Below are positions 5,939 through 13,318 of a DNA stretch of 19,320 nt, piece by piece. The position numbers and the translations under genes were made by a program. Every line of letters begins with the position of its first letter. Positions within the stretch are counted from its first letter, which is position 1. The stretch covers positions 1-19,320 of the forward strand of contig CALNAE010000210.1 in assembly GCA_937874315.1 (NCBI GenBank), read 5' to 3'. The notes beneath the pieces are model-generated. The model did no database searches. It was given only the letters and a program-made list of their open reading frames with translations, and was not told where the DNA came from. This DNA comes from an uncultured Bifidobacterium sp. Its GTDB lineage: Bacteria; Actinomycetota; Actinomycetes; Actinomycetales; Bifidobacteriaceae.

Positions 5939-7438
5939 ATGGCTGATTTCACTCATATTCTCGCCAATCGCCCTGATTTTGACGATGACGATAGGCGGTT
6001 GTTGCATCATCTGGTTGCCGATTGGCAAGTCATCGCGGACTTATGTTTTGCCGATCTGTTGCTGGTGGTGCAGCAAGGTGACGGTAATTATGTCGTCGCC
6101 GAGCAGTGCAGACCGTCTACGGTGATGACGCTGCGAATTGAGGACGTGGTCGGCGTCGAGGTGCCGCGTGATATGGTCAGAGAAATCGATGCGGCCATGA
6201 TGACGCAGTCCGTTTCGCGTTCGACGGTGCTGCGTGATGTCGGTCGTGCCACCGTGTGCAATGTGTATGCCCCGGTCAGATATCATGGCAAGACCCTGGG
6301 CGTCGTCGTGCGTGAGACCAATCTGTCGACGAGAGAATCCAACGGGCGGTACGAATCTGAAAGCATCAACGCCGGCAAGCAGTTGTTCGAGATGATCGCA
6401 CGTGGTCAGTTCCCCTTCGACGATCCGGTACAGAGTCAGCGGCACAATGCGCGCGTCTCCGACGGGTTCATCCTGCTGACCGCCGACGGCGTGGTGCGGT
6501 ACTCATCGCCCAACGCCATCAGCTGCTTCAGAAGACTTGGCGCGGTGACCACCATGCAGGGGCAGTATCTCAGTGAAATCGGCACCCAGTTGCTCAAGAC
6601 CAAGGATCCCGTTCCCGAGGCGTTACCTCTGGTGCTGTCCGGGAAGGCTGCCGTCGATTCCGAGCTCGATGCGAACCGTTCCGTGGTCTCGATGCGGTCT
6701 CTGCCGCTCTACGGGCCGAACGGTCGCAGCGGAGCACTGATTCTGTGCCGCGACGTCACTGAATTACGACGCCGGGACCGCGAACTGCAGACCAAGGACG
6801 CGACCATTTCGGAGATTCACCATCGTGTGAAGAACAATCTGCAGGCAGTGTCGGCGCTGCTGCGATTACAGGCGCGGAAGACAAAATCGGCTGAGGTCAA
6901 GCAGGAACTCGCCGAGGCCCAGAGGCGGGTGCAGACCATCGCCATGGTTCATGAGGGACTGAGCCAGACCGCCGATGAGATGGTCGATTACGACAAGGTC
7001 ATTTCCAACCTGCTTAAGATGAGCGTCGATTTGGCGACTATGCGCGATCAGCATATCCATATCGAATATATCGGATCGTTCGGCATGATGCCGGCGCAGG
7101 ACGCCACTCCGCTGTCACTCGTGCTGACCGAACTGATCACCAACGCCGTGGAGCACGGTTTCGAAGGCCGCAAGGAAGGGCACATTCGCATCTCCGTTGG
7201 GCGTGGCGGCAACAACCTCAACGTCGTCGTCGAGGATGACGGCTCCGGACTGGATACCGAAGAGGACCACGGCATGGCGCGGTCCTCGGGTTCCGGTTTG
7301 GGCACTCAAATCATCAATACCTTCGTCACCAATGATTTCGGGGGAACGGTACATTGGGAACCGCGACGTGAGGGGGGCACCCGAGTGATTCTCGATATGC
7401 GACTGCGCGCCGCGCAGGAGGAGGATGCCGAGGCCTGA
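5939..7438 (+). CDS. pdtaS: PdtaS-like sensor histidine kinase (HisKA_2 type)
   Basis: This is probably the cytoplasmic sensor kinase of an actinobacterial two-component system; in M. tuberculosis PdtaS phosphorylates PdtaR, an ANTAR-domain RNA-binding antiterminator. The 499-residue product has an N-terminal GAF-like region (about 1-160), a PAS-like middle (about 170-280), a HisKA_2 dimerisation block EIHHRVKNNLQAVSALLRL with probable phospho-His295, and a HATPase domain with N box TELITNAVEHGF, EDDGSGL and GSGLGTQII. No membrane segment is seen. The start is ATG 5939 because the first 30 residues to ADWQ match the length of the mycobacterial N-terminus; in-frame ATGs at 5909, 5921, 5927 and 5930 are possible. 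A -10-like TATGAT (5926-5931) lies 7 bases before it. The gene converges with whiB1, as in mycobacteria. No pdtaR is in the window. Confidence 0.88.
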   Translation: MADFTHILANRPDFDDDDRRLLHHLVADWQVIADLCFADLLLVVQQGDGNYVVAEQCRPSTVMTLRIEDVVGVEVPRDMVREIDAAMMTQSVSRSTVLRDVGRATVCNVYAPVRYHGKTLGVVVRETNLSTRESNGRYESESINAGKQLFEMIARGQFPFDDPVQSQRHNARVSDGFILLTADGVVRYSSPNAISCFRRLGAVTTMQGQYLSEIGTQLLKTKDPVPEALPLVLSGKAAVDSELDANRSVVSMRSLPLYGPNGRSGALILCRDVTELRRRDRELQTKDATISEIHHRVKNNLQAVSALLRLQARKTKSAEVKQELAEAQRRVQTIAMVHEGLSQTADEMVDYDKVISNLLKMSVDLATMRDQHIHIEYIGSFGMMPAQDATPLSLVLTELITNAVEHGFEGRKEGHIRISVGRGGNNLNVVVEDDGSGLDTEEDHGMARSSGSGLGTQIINTFVTNDFGGTVHWEPRREGGTRVILDMRLRAAQEEDAEA

Positions 7439-7458
7439 TGCGGGCCGCCGGGTCCGCA
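7439..7458. terminator. hairpin between convergent pdtaS and whiB1
   Basis: TGCGGGCC (7439-7446) pairs with GGTCCGCA (7451-7458) through eight pairs including one G-U, with the tetraloop GCCG. It begins directly after the pdtaS stop and lies 8 bases beyond the whiB1 stop on the other strand. No T run follows on either side, so intrinsic termination would be weak. Confidence 0.4.
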
Positions 7459-7466
7459 CGTCCCCA

Positions 7467-7748
7467 TCAGATCTGCTGGATCTGCATGCTCTGTGAGCGT
7501 CGTGCCCGCATGGCGCGGCGTTTGAGCGCGCGACGTTCGTCCTCGCTCAAACCGCCCCACACGCCGTAATCCTGATTGGTGTCCAATGCACATTTAAGGC
7601 ACGCGTCGATGACCTTGCAGGTGCGGCACACGGCCTTCGCCTCTTCGATCTGTTGATATGCCGCACCGGTGTTGCCCACAGGGAAGAACAACTCGGGATC
7701 CTTGTCACGACAAGCCGCCTTGGCACGCCAATCAAAAGCACTGCTCAT
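7467..7748 (-). CDS. whiB1: WhiB-family iron-sulfur transcriptional regulator, WhiB1-like
   Basis: WhiB proteins are small actinobacterial regulators whose [4Fe-4S] cluster senses redox or nitric oxide and which bind the primary sigma factor. The 93-residue product carries the four cluster cysteines Cys13, Cys41, Cys44 and Cys50 (C-x27-C-x2-C-x5-C); the spacing equals that of M. tuberculosis WhiB1, offset by four. The segments CRDKDPELFFPVGN, YGVWGGLSEDERRALKRR and the basic tail also match WhiB1. An extra Cys53 lies next to the motif. The start is ATG 7748 with GGAAGG 7 bases upstream; the open frame runs further upstream, but that stretch has no family similarity. The leader contains three TTCCATC repeats. 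The position convergent with pdtaS repeats the mycobacterial arrangement. Confidence 0.93.
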   Translation of the reverse strand: MSSAFDWRAKAACRDKDPELFFPVGNTGAAYQQIEEAKAVCRTCKVIDACLKCALDTNQDYGVWGGLSEDERRALKRRAMRARRSQSMQIQQI

Positions 7749-7757
7749 GAAACTACC

Positions 7758-7784
7758 TTCCATCTTTCCATCGAACTTTCCATC
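7758..7784 (-). repeat. three GATGGAA repeats in the whiB1 leader
   Basis: On the plus strand TTCCATC occurs at 7758-7764, 7766-7772 and 7778-7784, so the whiB1 leader reads GATGGAA three times. The copy nearest the gene overlaps the Shine-Dalgarno GGAAGG (7761-7756). The other two offer similar GGAAA purine runs 16 and more bases from the start codon. Confidence 0.45.
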
Positions 7785-7949
7785 AAATGTCTCGCACGCG
7801 ATCACACCATGCCATACGAACGGACGAAATCGAATGACGCTCGGTTCCTGTGACCCGAGATGCATATGGTAACTGTGTAGCAATCGATGCGACTAGGTAT
7901 TAGATAACCACGAACGCGTTGTTTTTTCAAGAGCTGAGGGGTAATTCGT
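7785..7949. other. intergenic region upstream of whiB1
   Basis: This stretch between the stop of the FtsK-like gene and the whiB1 leader should hold the whiB1 promoter. A run of six T residues at 7922-7927 is present, but I see no hairpin next to it, no convincing -35/-10 pair and no supported gene. Short open frames here lack ribosome binding sites. Confidence 0.4.
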
Positions 7950-9896
7950 CTAGTTTGGTGGTTCTCTTGGCTCCCGGTCGCCGGGATGCCAATGCGGGGC
8001 GTCGGCGTCACGTGGAGCGAAGCATTGCACCAGGAGCGACGTGCCGGCATGCATCAGCACGGCCCGTCCGGGCGTCGCACGGTCACTCGAATTCGAGGGA
8101 CCAAGTAGACGCGCATCGATGCCGTCGGCAAGATCGGTGGCCCGATCGCCGGTGGGAAATATGATTTTGGTCGTGCATCGCTGGGCGATGTGGATGTGTC
8201 GTGAGGTTTCGACGCAGAACACCACCGTGGTCTCCGGCCGTTGCATGAGCTCCCTCAACCGTCGTGCCATCGGCTCGACACACAGGGGATCGAGCAGCGC
8301 GTCGGCGTCGTCGATGAGCCAGACGTCTGGGCCGCGAGATGCATCGGCGGTCTCACCGCCACCCTGATATTGGCATGTCCCGCGTTGCAATGCCTCAGGC
8401 TGGGCGTTTTGGCATGTCCCGTCATCCACATGTTCGGCGAGGGGCGTTCGACCGGCATATGTGGAGGATTGACGAAGCCATGTCGCCCGTTTGCCCTGGC
8501 GTGACAGCTCGAGATCAAGTGTGTGCAGCAGCGTGCTTTTGCCGCGACTCGTTGGTCCGATTATCGCGATATTGCCACGTCCCAGCGGCAGCGTCGCCAT
8601 GGCGAATCTCACGCAATCGTCCGCTATGCCGAAGATGACGGGAGGATCCCGAGCATCGTCGGGGGCCACTTGCGTGCAGGCGTCGGACAGCTCTCCCGCG
8701 TCAAATGCCTCCCTGGTGACGAGACCCGGCAAGGGGGCGGTGAACAGCCGCTGCGGTGGCTGGATCTGCATGAAGCGATGAGCCCGCACCATGGCCGTCA
8801 CCAATCGTGCGACATCCTTGATGACGGCGCAGCGTATGGTACTTCGGCGTTCTCCGTCGTTGCATATCGCGGTTCCTGGTGACTTCGGGCTGATTCCGGC
8901 CGCCGCCGCGGTGCCGAGCAGCTCGTTGGATTGCATCGCATCTAACACCCGTAGACAGATTTTGAGAGACATATTGGCTTTCATGTTCGCGCTGACCTGA
9001 CCGATTGGATTCTGTGTGCACGCGATGATGTGCATGCCAAGCGATCTGCCGAGGGACGCGACACGCACAAGACGATCCACATAGTCGGGGAGCTGATCTT
9101 TCAAGGCGTGGAACTCGTCGATGACGACGATCAGCTCCGGCTCGCCTTCGATCGAGGTCCCGATGCGACATGCGCCATGGCTTGCCGCGAGGCGCTCTCG
9201 TCGTTTGAGTTCCCGCTCCAATGCGATCAACGCTCGAATCGAATGCTGGAGATCGAGGTCGCATACGTTGCCGATGGTGTGCGGAAGCCTTGCGAGTTCA
9301 TTGAACGTCGATCCTCCCTTGAAGTCCATGAAAACGAACCGCAGATGATCGGGGGAGTTGCGCGCCGCCATAGCGAGGCACCAGCTCTGTAGAAGAACCG
9401 ATTTGCCGGATCCGGTCGTCCCCGCCACCAGTGCATGTGGCCCCTGAAGATTCAGATCGATCGCATACGGACCATTCGCATCGATCGCGACAGGTGCTCG
9501 AAGCGTCGGTTCGCGTAACCAGCCATGCACGATGCGACGCCACATCGATGAAGAACCGAGGTCATCGCAACCGATGAGGTGCTCCAGATTCTCAACGGCC
9601 AGTGTCTTCGATGACCCGTCGTCCTCGTGTCGTCGATTTTCACGATTGGTCGTCTTCAAGGAATTGACGTCAGCGCCATCACGATGGTTGCGGCGCAGCA
9701 CGCGGAGCATCCATGGTATGGAAGTGGTCAGAGCGCCGGAGCCGAGCATCAAGGCGAAGATCCATTGTCCGGTCGACAGCAGGACCGCGATAAGAACGAT
9801 CTGCATCAGCAGCGGAATGCAGTATTGCAATGCCTCGGCATTGCACAGCCTGGCGCGAAGGCTTTCGTCGTGTTTCGTGCCGCTCGGTTTCTCCAT
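7950..9896 (-). CDS. EssC/EccC-like FtsK/SpoIIIE ATPase with two ATPase modules
   Basis: The 648-residue protein resembles the motor ATPases of type VII (WXG100/ESX) secretion more than the DNA translocase FtsK. Two membrane segments lie at about residues 26-66. The first ATPase module is well preserved: Walker A GTTGSGKS (159-166), the family segment MDFKGG (190-195), Walker B LIVVIDEF with Asp260 and Glu261, and LGRSLGMHIIACTQ. The second is looser: GPTSRGKS (447-454) and VWLIDDADAL (525-534). EccC/EssC proteins usually have about 1200-1500 residues and three ATPase modules, so one module, or an N-terminal part, is missing. There is no gamma domain or DNA-binding wHTH of FtsK. No WXG100, EccB, EccD or EssB gene is visible nearby. 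The ATG at 9896 has AGGA 7 bases upstream, inside a perfect inverted repeat. Cysteines are unusually frequent. The substrate is unknown. Confidence 0.85.
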   Translation of the reverse strand: MEKPSGTKHDESLRARLCNAEALQYCIPLLMQIVLIAVLLSTGQWIFALMLGSGALTTSIPWMLRVLRRNHRDGADVNSLKTTNRENRRHEDDGSSKTLAVENLEHLIGCDDLGSSSMWRRIVHGWLREPTLRAPVAIDANGPYAIDLNLQGPHALVAGTTGSGKSVLLQSWCLAMAARNSPDHLRFVFMDFKGGSTFNELARLPHTIGNVCDLDLQHSIRALIALERELKRRERLAASHGACRIGTSIEGEPELIVVIDEFHALKDQLPDYVDRLVRVASLGRSLGMHIIACTQNPIGQVSANMKANMSLKICLRVLDAMQSNELLGTAAAAGISPKSPGTAICNDGERRSTIRCAVIKDVARLVTAMVRAHRFMQIQPPQRLFTAPLPGLVTREAFDAGELSDACTQVAPDDARDPPVIFGIADDCVRFAMATLPLGRGNIAIIGPTSRGKSTLLHTLDLELSRQGKRATWLRQSSTYAGRTPLAEHVDDGTCQNAQPEALQRGTCQYQGGGETADASRGPDVWLIDDADALLDPLCVEPMARRLRELMQRPETTVVFCVETSRHIHIAQRCTTKIIFPTGDRATDLADGIDARLLGPSNSSDRATPGRAVLMHAGTSLLVQCFAPRDADAPHWHPGDREPREPPN

Positions 9897-9900
9897 TCCA

Positions 9901-9937
9901 ATATCCTGTATCCTCGCTCGGCGTGGATACAGGATAT
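9901..9937 (-). promoter_or_regulatory. perfect 13-bp inverted repeat covering the ribosome binding site
   Basis: ATATCCTGTATCC (9901-9913) and GGATACAGGATAT (9925-9937) are exact reverse complements with an 11-bp spacer, four bases before the start codon at 9896. In minus-strand RNA the 3' arm contains AGGA (9907-9904), the only Shine-Dalgarno match, with 7 bases to ATG; folding would hide it. A TATATC at 9938-9933 could be a -10, which would instead make the repeat an operator. Confidence 0.7.
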
Positions 9938-10131
9938 AAGCGGTGCTGTGGTCGAACGGTTGGCGATAACCGCGGATTCTCCGATGCCGTCGCCGTCGGC
10001 GTAGGCCGGTATGGGCGTGTCGGGAATGTCATAGATGAATGCCGAACGTGACGAGTCGCGCGGCGCGCCGATGCGCAAGCGGGTTCGGCGGACGTCGTAG
10101 GGATACCCGTCGGCGGATTACGCCATCGTCA
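9938..10131 (-). other. gap between LCP and FtsK-like genes with a coding-like minus-strand frame
   Basis: No gene here has a convincing start. On the minus strand one frame is open from about 10113 and continues past the FtsK-like start to 9806. Its first 60 or so codons end mostly in G or C and read like ordinary protein (for example GYPYDVRRTRLRIGAPRDSS, YDIPDTPIPAYADGDGIGE). The first possible start is TTG at 10078, without a Shine-Dalgarno. It could be a small unknown gene or a decayed upstream gene; it is not in frame with the ATPase. Confidence 0.3.
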
Positions 10132-11568
10132 TCAGTTTGACGATTGTGCCAGCGTGCCGACCGTGCCGGCCTTGTGGGTGCCGTTGGCCAGCTCCGTGAA
10201 CAGCTCGTGGTTCTTCGCTTCGTCGAGCAGCACCGTCGAGCCCACGCCATCGACGTAGTATCCCGGATCGGTCCAGTACACGCTGCCCGTCACGCCCTTA
10301 CCACCCGTGGCGCCTCGGAAGGCGAGCGCCATGGTCACCAGGGTATATGGCGTGGTCTGGTCGTCGACCTTCACGGCGGCGAGCGCGGAACTCGCGGTGA
10401 ATTTTACCTTGCCGAAATTGGTCAGCGTCGACGTCGATACGGCTTTGGACATGATGGCGGCGATGACTTGGCGTTGGCGCGTTGCACGACCGAAATCCCC
10501 GTTGGGATCCGAGTAGCGCATGCGCGAGAACGCAAGAGCCATGTCTCCGTTGGCGATATGGCAACCGGCCTGCCACTTCATGCCCGAATTCTTGTCATCG
10601 ACGGTGTGGTCGTAACACAGCTGCACGCCTCCCAGCGCGTCCACGACTGATTTCAAGCCGCCGAACTGGACTTCCGCGACATGATCGATATGCTCCCCGG
10701 TGATGGATTCGATCTGACGAACCAGCTCTGCGCGCGAGAGCTGATACACGGCGTTGATCTTCATATAGGTTCCGTTCACGGTGACCAGGGAGTCCCGTGG
10801 AATGGAAATCAGCGAGCTCGGACCGGAATTCGGTTTGGTCAGCACGAGAATGGTGTCGGTGCGTGCTCCGGAGGTACCATCCTGTCCGGTGGTGCCGTCG
10901 CGCTCATCCGAACCGAGGATCAGCCATGAGGTCCCTGCGGTCTTGGCCGTGCCCGGGAGCCAAGCGGATTTATTGAGCCTGCTGTCCACCCAATTCCACG
11001 TCCCGAATAGTGCCAATGCCAGCGCCGCCAGCAGCACGATGAGAGCTATCAACAGGCGGTGGTGTCGACGACGAGGCGATTGCGCGGCAACCGAGCTCGA
11101 TGGAATGGAACGTGAGGGGGGACGGGACGGGGCCGCGTTGCGTATCGCGGAATAAGCGGAATCGCGACTTGGGGATTGCCGTTGACGTGGCGGTGCCACA
11201 TGGCTCGAGGAGTATTCGGTGGAGCGCCTTCTTTGTTCGGGGCTATGGTGGGGCGTGAAACTCCTGGGAATGGCGGTTCGATTCATGCCGGCGTCGTCGG
11301 GTTGACGAGAGGATGATGCGGCCGACGGGGTGTGGATGGATGTGCCGGTGGATCGGGGTGTGCCGGTGGCCGAATGCGACGAGGTGCTGCGACGGGTGTG
11401 AGCGGGAGAGAATCGCGGAGGCTCATCGGGAGACGCCGATGCCGCCGAGGAACCTCCCGTGGCGTGCGTGTTCTGTGCGGCCGGGTTGGTACGCCTCGGC
11501 CGACTGCTGGCGGGGATGAAGCTGGGGGGCGTGCTCCGAGTGTCGAAATCATCGCCATACTGGCCCAT
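10132..11568 (-). CDS. LytR-CpsA-Psr (LCP) family cell-wall glycopolymer ligase with long disordered cytoplasmic tail
   Basis: LCP proteins transfer lipid-linked glycopolymers onto peptidoglycan outside the membrane. The 478-residue product has an N-terminal region (about 1-168) very rich in Ser, Pro, Thr, Arg and His, one membrane segment (about 171-191), then the extracellular LCP domain. Motifs of the domain are LILGSDERDG (about 217-225), ARTDTILVL with Arg236, SIPRDS with Arg258, and FSRMRYSDPNGDFGRATRQR near its end. The start is ATG 11568, with GGAGG (11578-11574) 5 bases upstream; the upstream GTG at 11574 overlaps that site. It lies 69 bases downstream of a second LCP gene on the same strand and is probably co-transcribed with it. 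Confidence 0.93.
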   Translation of the reverse strand: MGQYGDDFDTRSTPPSFIPASSRPRRTNPAAQNTHATGGSSAASASPDEPPRFSPAHTRRSTSSHSATGTPRSTGTSIHTPSAASSSRQPDDAGMNRTAIPRSFTPHHSPEQRRRSTEYSSSHVAPPRQRQSPSRDSAYSAIRNAAPSRPPSRSIPSSSVAAQSPRRRHHRLLIALIVLLAALALALFGTWNWVDSRLNKSAWLPGTAKTAGTSWLILGSDERDGTTGQDGTSGARTDTILVLTKPNSGPSSLISIPRDSLVTVNGTYMKINAVYQLSRAELVRQIESITGEHIDHVAEVQFGGLKSVVDALGGVQLCYDHTVDDKNSGMKWQAGCHIANGDMALAFSRMRYSDPNGDFGRATRQRQVIAAIMSKAVSTSTLTNFGKVKFTASSALAAVKVDDQTTPYTLVTMALAFRGATGGKGVTGSVYWTDPGYYVDGVGSTVLLDEAKNHELFTELANGTHKAGTVGTLAQSSN

Positions 11569-11637
11569 ATCCACCTCCGTCGAAAGCGTTTCCCTCTCTC
11601 TTGTACTCGGTGTCCGGGGGTTAACAGGGCCTAGACT

Positions 11638-13065
11638 TCACTTCTGTGCAGTAACGGCACATACGGTGGCGTTGAGATAACGGTCGGCGATGCCGATGTA
11701 TTGGCCCGTGTTGGCATCGGTGATCGTGCCGGTTTGCGCGTCGACGATGCCGCCCGTATTCGGATCTATCAGCGTGCCATCCGACCGTTTAATGAGCCCG
11801 GTCTTCGGATCCGGCGTCTGTTGCGAATTCGACGTGGAACTGTCCGACGACGAACTGGACGATGACGCTGATGCTGATGCCGATGCCGATGCCGATGCCG
11901 ACGCTGTCGCGGAGGCGGAGGCACCGGCGGAAGAGGTGCTTTCGTCGGTCAGCGCTTTGTTCTCACGCATCTTGGTCCACACCGCATCGGCGTCCGAGCT
12001 CCATACCACTCGATTCGGGTCGGAGGGAGCGGCTTCCACGGGGATGGTACGGGCATAGACATGCGAGGTGTCGATGTTTTTCAGGCTCAGGGTAAGTCCC
12101 ACGAGCGTGCTGACATCGGCCAGACCGCTGCTGAGATTGAGTGATTTGAGGGCGGATTTCCCGAGTTGGTAGATCTGACTGGTGTTGGTGTACAGGCTTT
12201 TGCTGCGGGCCTCGTTGACCAGCTGCTTGATGAGGTACTGCTGGCGAGTGGTGCGCATGATGTCCGAGCCATCCGTTCCGGTGCCGTGCCGCATGCGGGC
12301 GTATTCGGTCGCCGTGGTGCCGTTGAGATGATTCAGACCGCGTTTGAGATTGAGATCGGTGTAACTGTCCTTGGTGTCCACGGGCACGCAGACGTCGACT
12401 CCGTCGATGGCGTCGATCATGTCACGCAATCCGGCGAAATCCACGACGATGAATTGCTGCAGACTCAGTCCGGTCAGCGCGTTGACCGCATGCACGGCGC
12501 AGTTCGCCGCGGATTCAAGGCCGTTACCTTCCGTCCACGCGGTGTTGAATATCGAGTTGAACATCACGCCGTACTGTGCGGGGATGACTCCTTTGCTGGT
12601 CTGGCAGCTCGGGACATTGACCAGGGAGTCCCTTGGGATCGACACGATGTTGATATAGGAGCGGTCCGCACTAATCTGGACGACCATGGCGGTGTCCGAC
12701 TGATGGCTACCGGTATCCTCGCCGTTATGGGAACCGCTTAAGGCGGCGTTGCCTGAGCCGTCGCGGGTGTCCTGCCCGAGCAAGAGGAAGGATATCGCCT
12801 TGCCTGCGTTGGGATCGATGGGTTCTTCCGTGGCGATGGTCTTACCGCTGGGGATAATCGACACGCCATGCTGCTTCACCAGACTGTTGAATTCGAACCA
12901 TGTCGCGCCCACGGCGGTACCGATAAATGCCAACACCGCAACCAGAGCCGCGGCCGCGATGGAGCGTATGCGTCGCTCCACACGATAGCCCGCGCTATGC
13001 AGAGGATGAGGGGTGCTCCATCCTCCAATATTCGGCAATTTGCCGTCGTTACGGTGAGAAGTCAC
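11638..13065 (-). CDS. LytR-CpsA-Psr (LCP) family protein with Ala-Ser tract and repeat tail
   Basis: This is a second LCP-type ligase, 475 residues. One membrane segment (about 34-55) anchors an extracellular LCP domain with FLLLGQDTRDG (93-103), QSDTAMVV (122-129), SIPRDS with Arg145, and YARMRHGTGTDGSDIMRTTR near 255-274. The position usually held by Arg before S/T-D-T is Gln122. After the domain comes an Ala-Ser tract (about 379-401), a Ser run (401-407), and five eight-residue repeats of the type D-x-x-T-G-x-I-x (418-457). The tract may act as a flexible spacer in the wall. The start is GTG 13065 with GGAAGG (13078-13073) 7 bases upstream. A -10-like TAGAAT lies at 13145-13140. The gene is divergent from whiB2. 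Confidence 0.93.
   Translation of the reverse strand: MTSHRNDGKLPNIGGWSTPHPLHSAGYRVERRIRSIAAAALVAVLAFIGTAVGATWFEFNSLVKQHGVSIIPSGKTIATEEPIDPNAGKAISFLLLGQDTRDGSGNAALSGSHNGEDTGSHQSDTAMVVQISADRSYINIVSIPRDSLVNVPSCQTSKGVIPAQYGVMFNSIFNTAWTEGNGLESAANCAVHAVNALTGLSLQQFIVVDFAGLRDMIDAIDGVDVCVPVDTKDSYTDLNLKRGLNHLNGTTATEYARMRHGTGTDGSDIMRTTRQQYLIKQLVNEARSKSLYTNTSQIYQLGKSALKSLNLSSGLADVSTLVGLTLSLKNIDTSHVYARTIPVEAAPSDPNRVVWSSDADAVWTKMRENKALTDESTSSAGASASATASASASASASASASSSSSSSDSSTSNSQQTPDPKTGLIKRSDGTLIDPNTGGIVDAQTGTITDANTGQYIGIADRYLNATVCAVTAQK
11864..11905. repeat. hexanucleotide repeat tract encoding Ala-Ser units
   Basis: Seven consecutive 6-base units occur within the LCP gene, read on the plus strand: GACGCT, GATGCT, four perfect GATGCC copies (11876-11899) and GACGCT. 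On the coding strand each unit gives one Ala-Ser pair. Gain or loss of units keeps the reading frame, so only the spacer length would vary. Confidence 0.8.
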
Positions 13066-13176
13066 GCTTTTGCCTTCCTATAGTCCGGCGACTCGAGCCT
13101 TGGGCTGGAAGCCGGGCCGGTGAATCACTCAACGAACAAATTCTAATACCCGAAATGAAAGAAAGCTGTGAACCCG

Positions 13177-13218
13177 ATATTCGAGGCGGAGCGCGGTGCG
13201 CAGCGCGCGCTGGAATAT
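13177..13218. repeat. imperfect stem-loop in the LCP-whiB2 divergent region
   Basis: ATATTC (13177-13182) pairs with GAATAT (13213-13218), and AGCGCG (13190-13195) with CGCGCT (13206-13211), around a 10-base loop. The two stem parts are joined by an uneven internal loop of 7 and 1 bases. Its role is unknown. Confidence 0.4.
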
Positions 13219-13318
13219 GCGGCGTTGTGAACGGCGCGACGTGGATGCGTTTCACGTGCGAGGGGTGTGGGGATTTAGCACACGAAAATTCGAAATGTGG
13301 TATTGACACGCTGGAAAT

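Noticed and set aside
7967..7992. Hairpin TTGGC/GCCAA with CCCGG/CCGGG near the end of the EssC-like gene as a terminator
   Set aside because: It lies inside the coding region and no T run follows on the minus strand, so it is not an intrinsic terminator.
11861..11911. GATGCC repeats as a CRISPR-like or intergenic array
   Set aside because: The units are six bases with no spacers and lie in frame within a coding region as an Ala-Ser tract.
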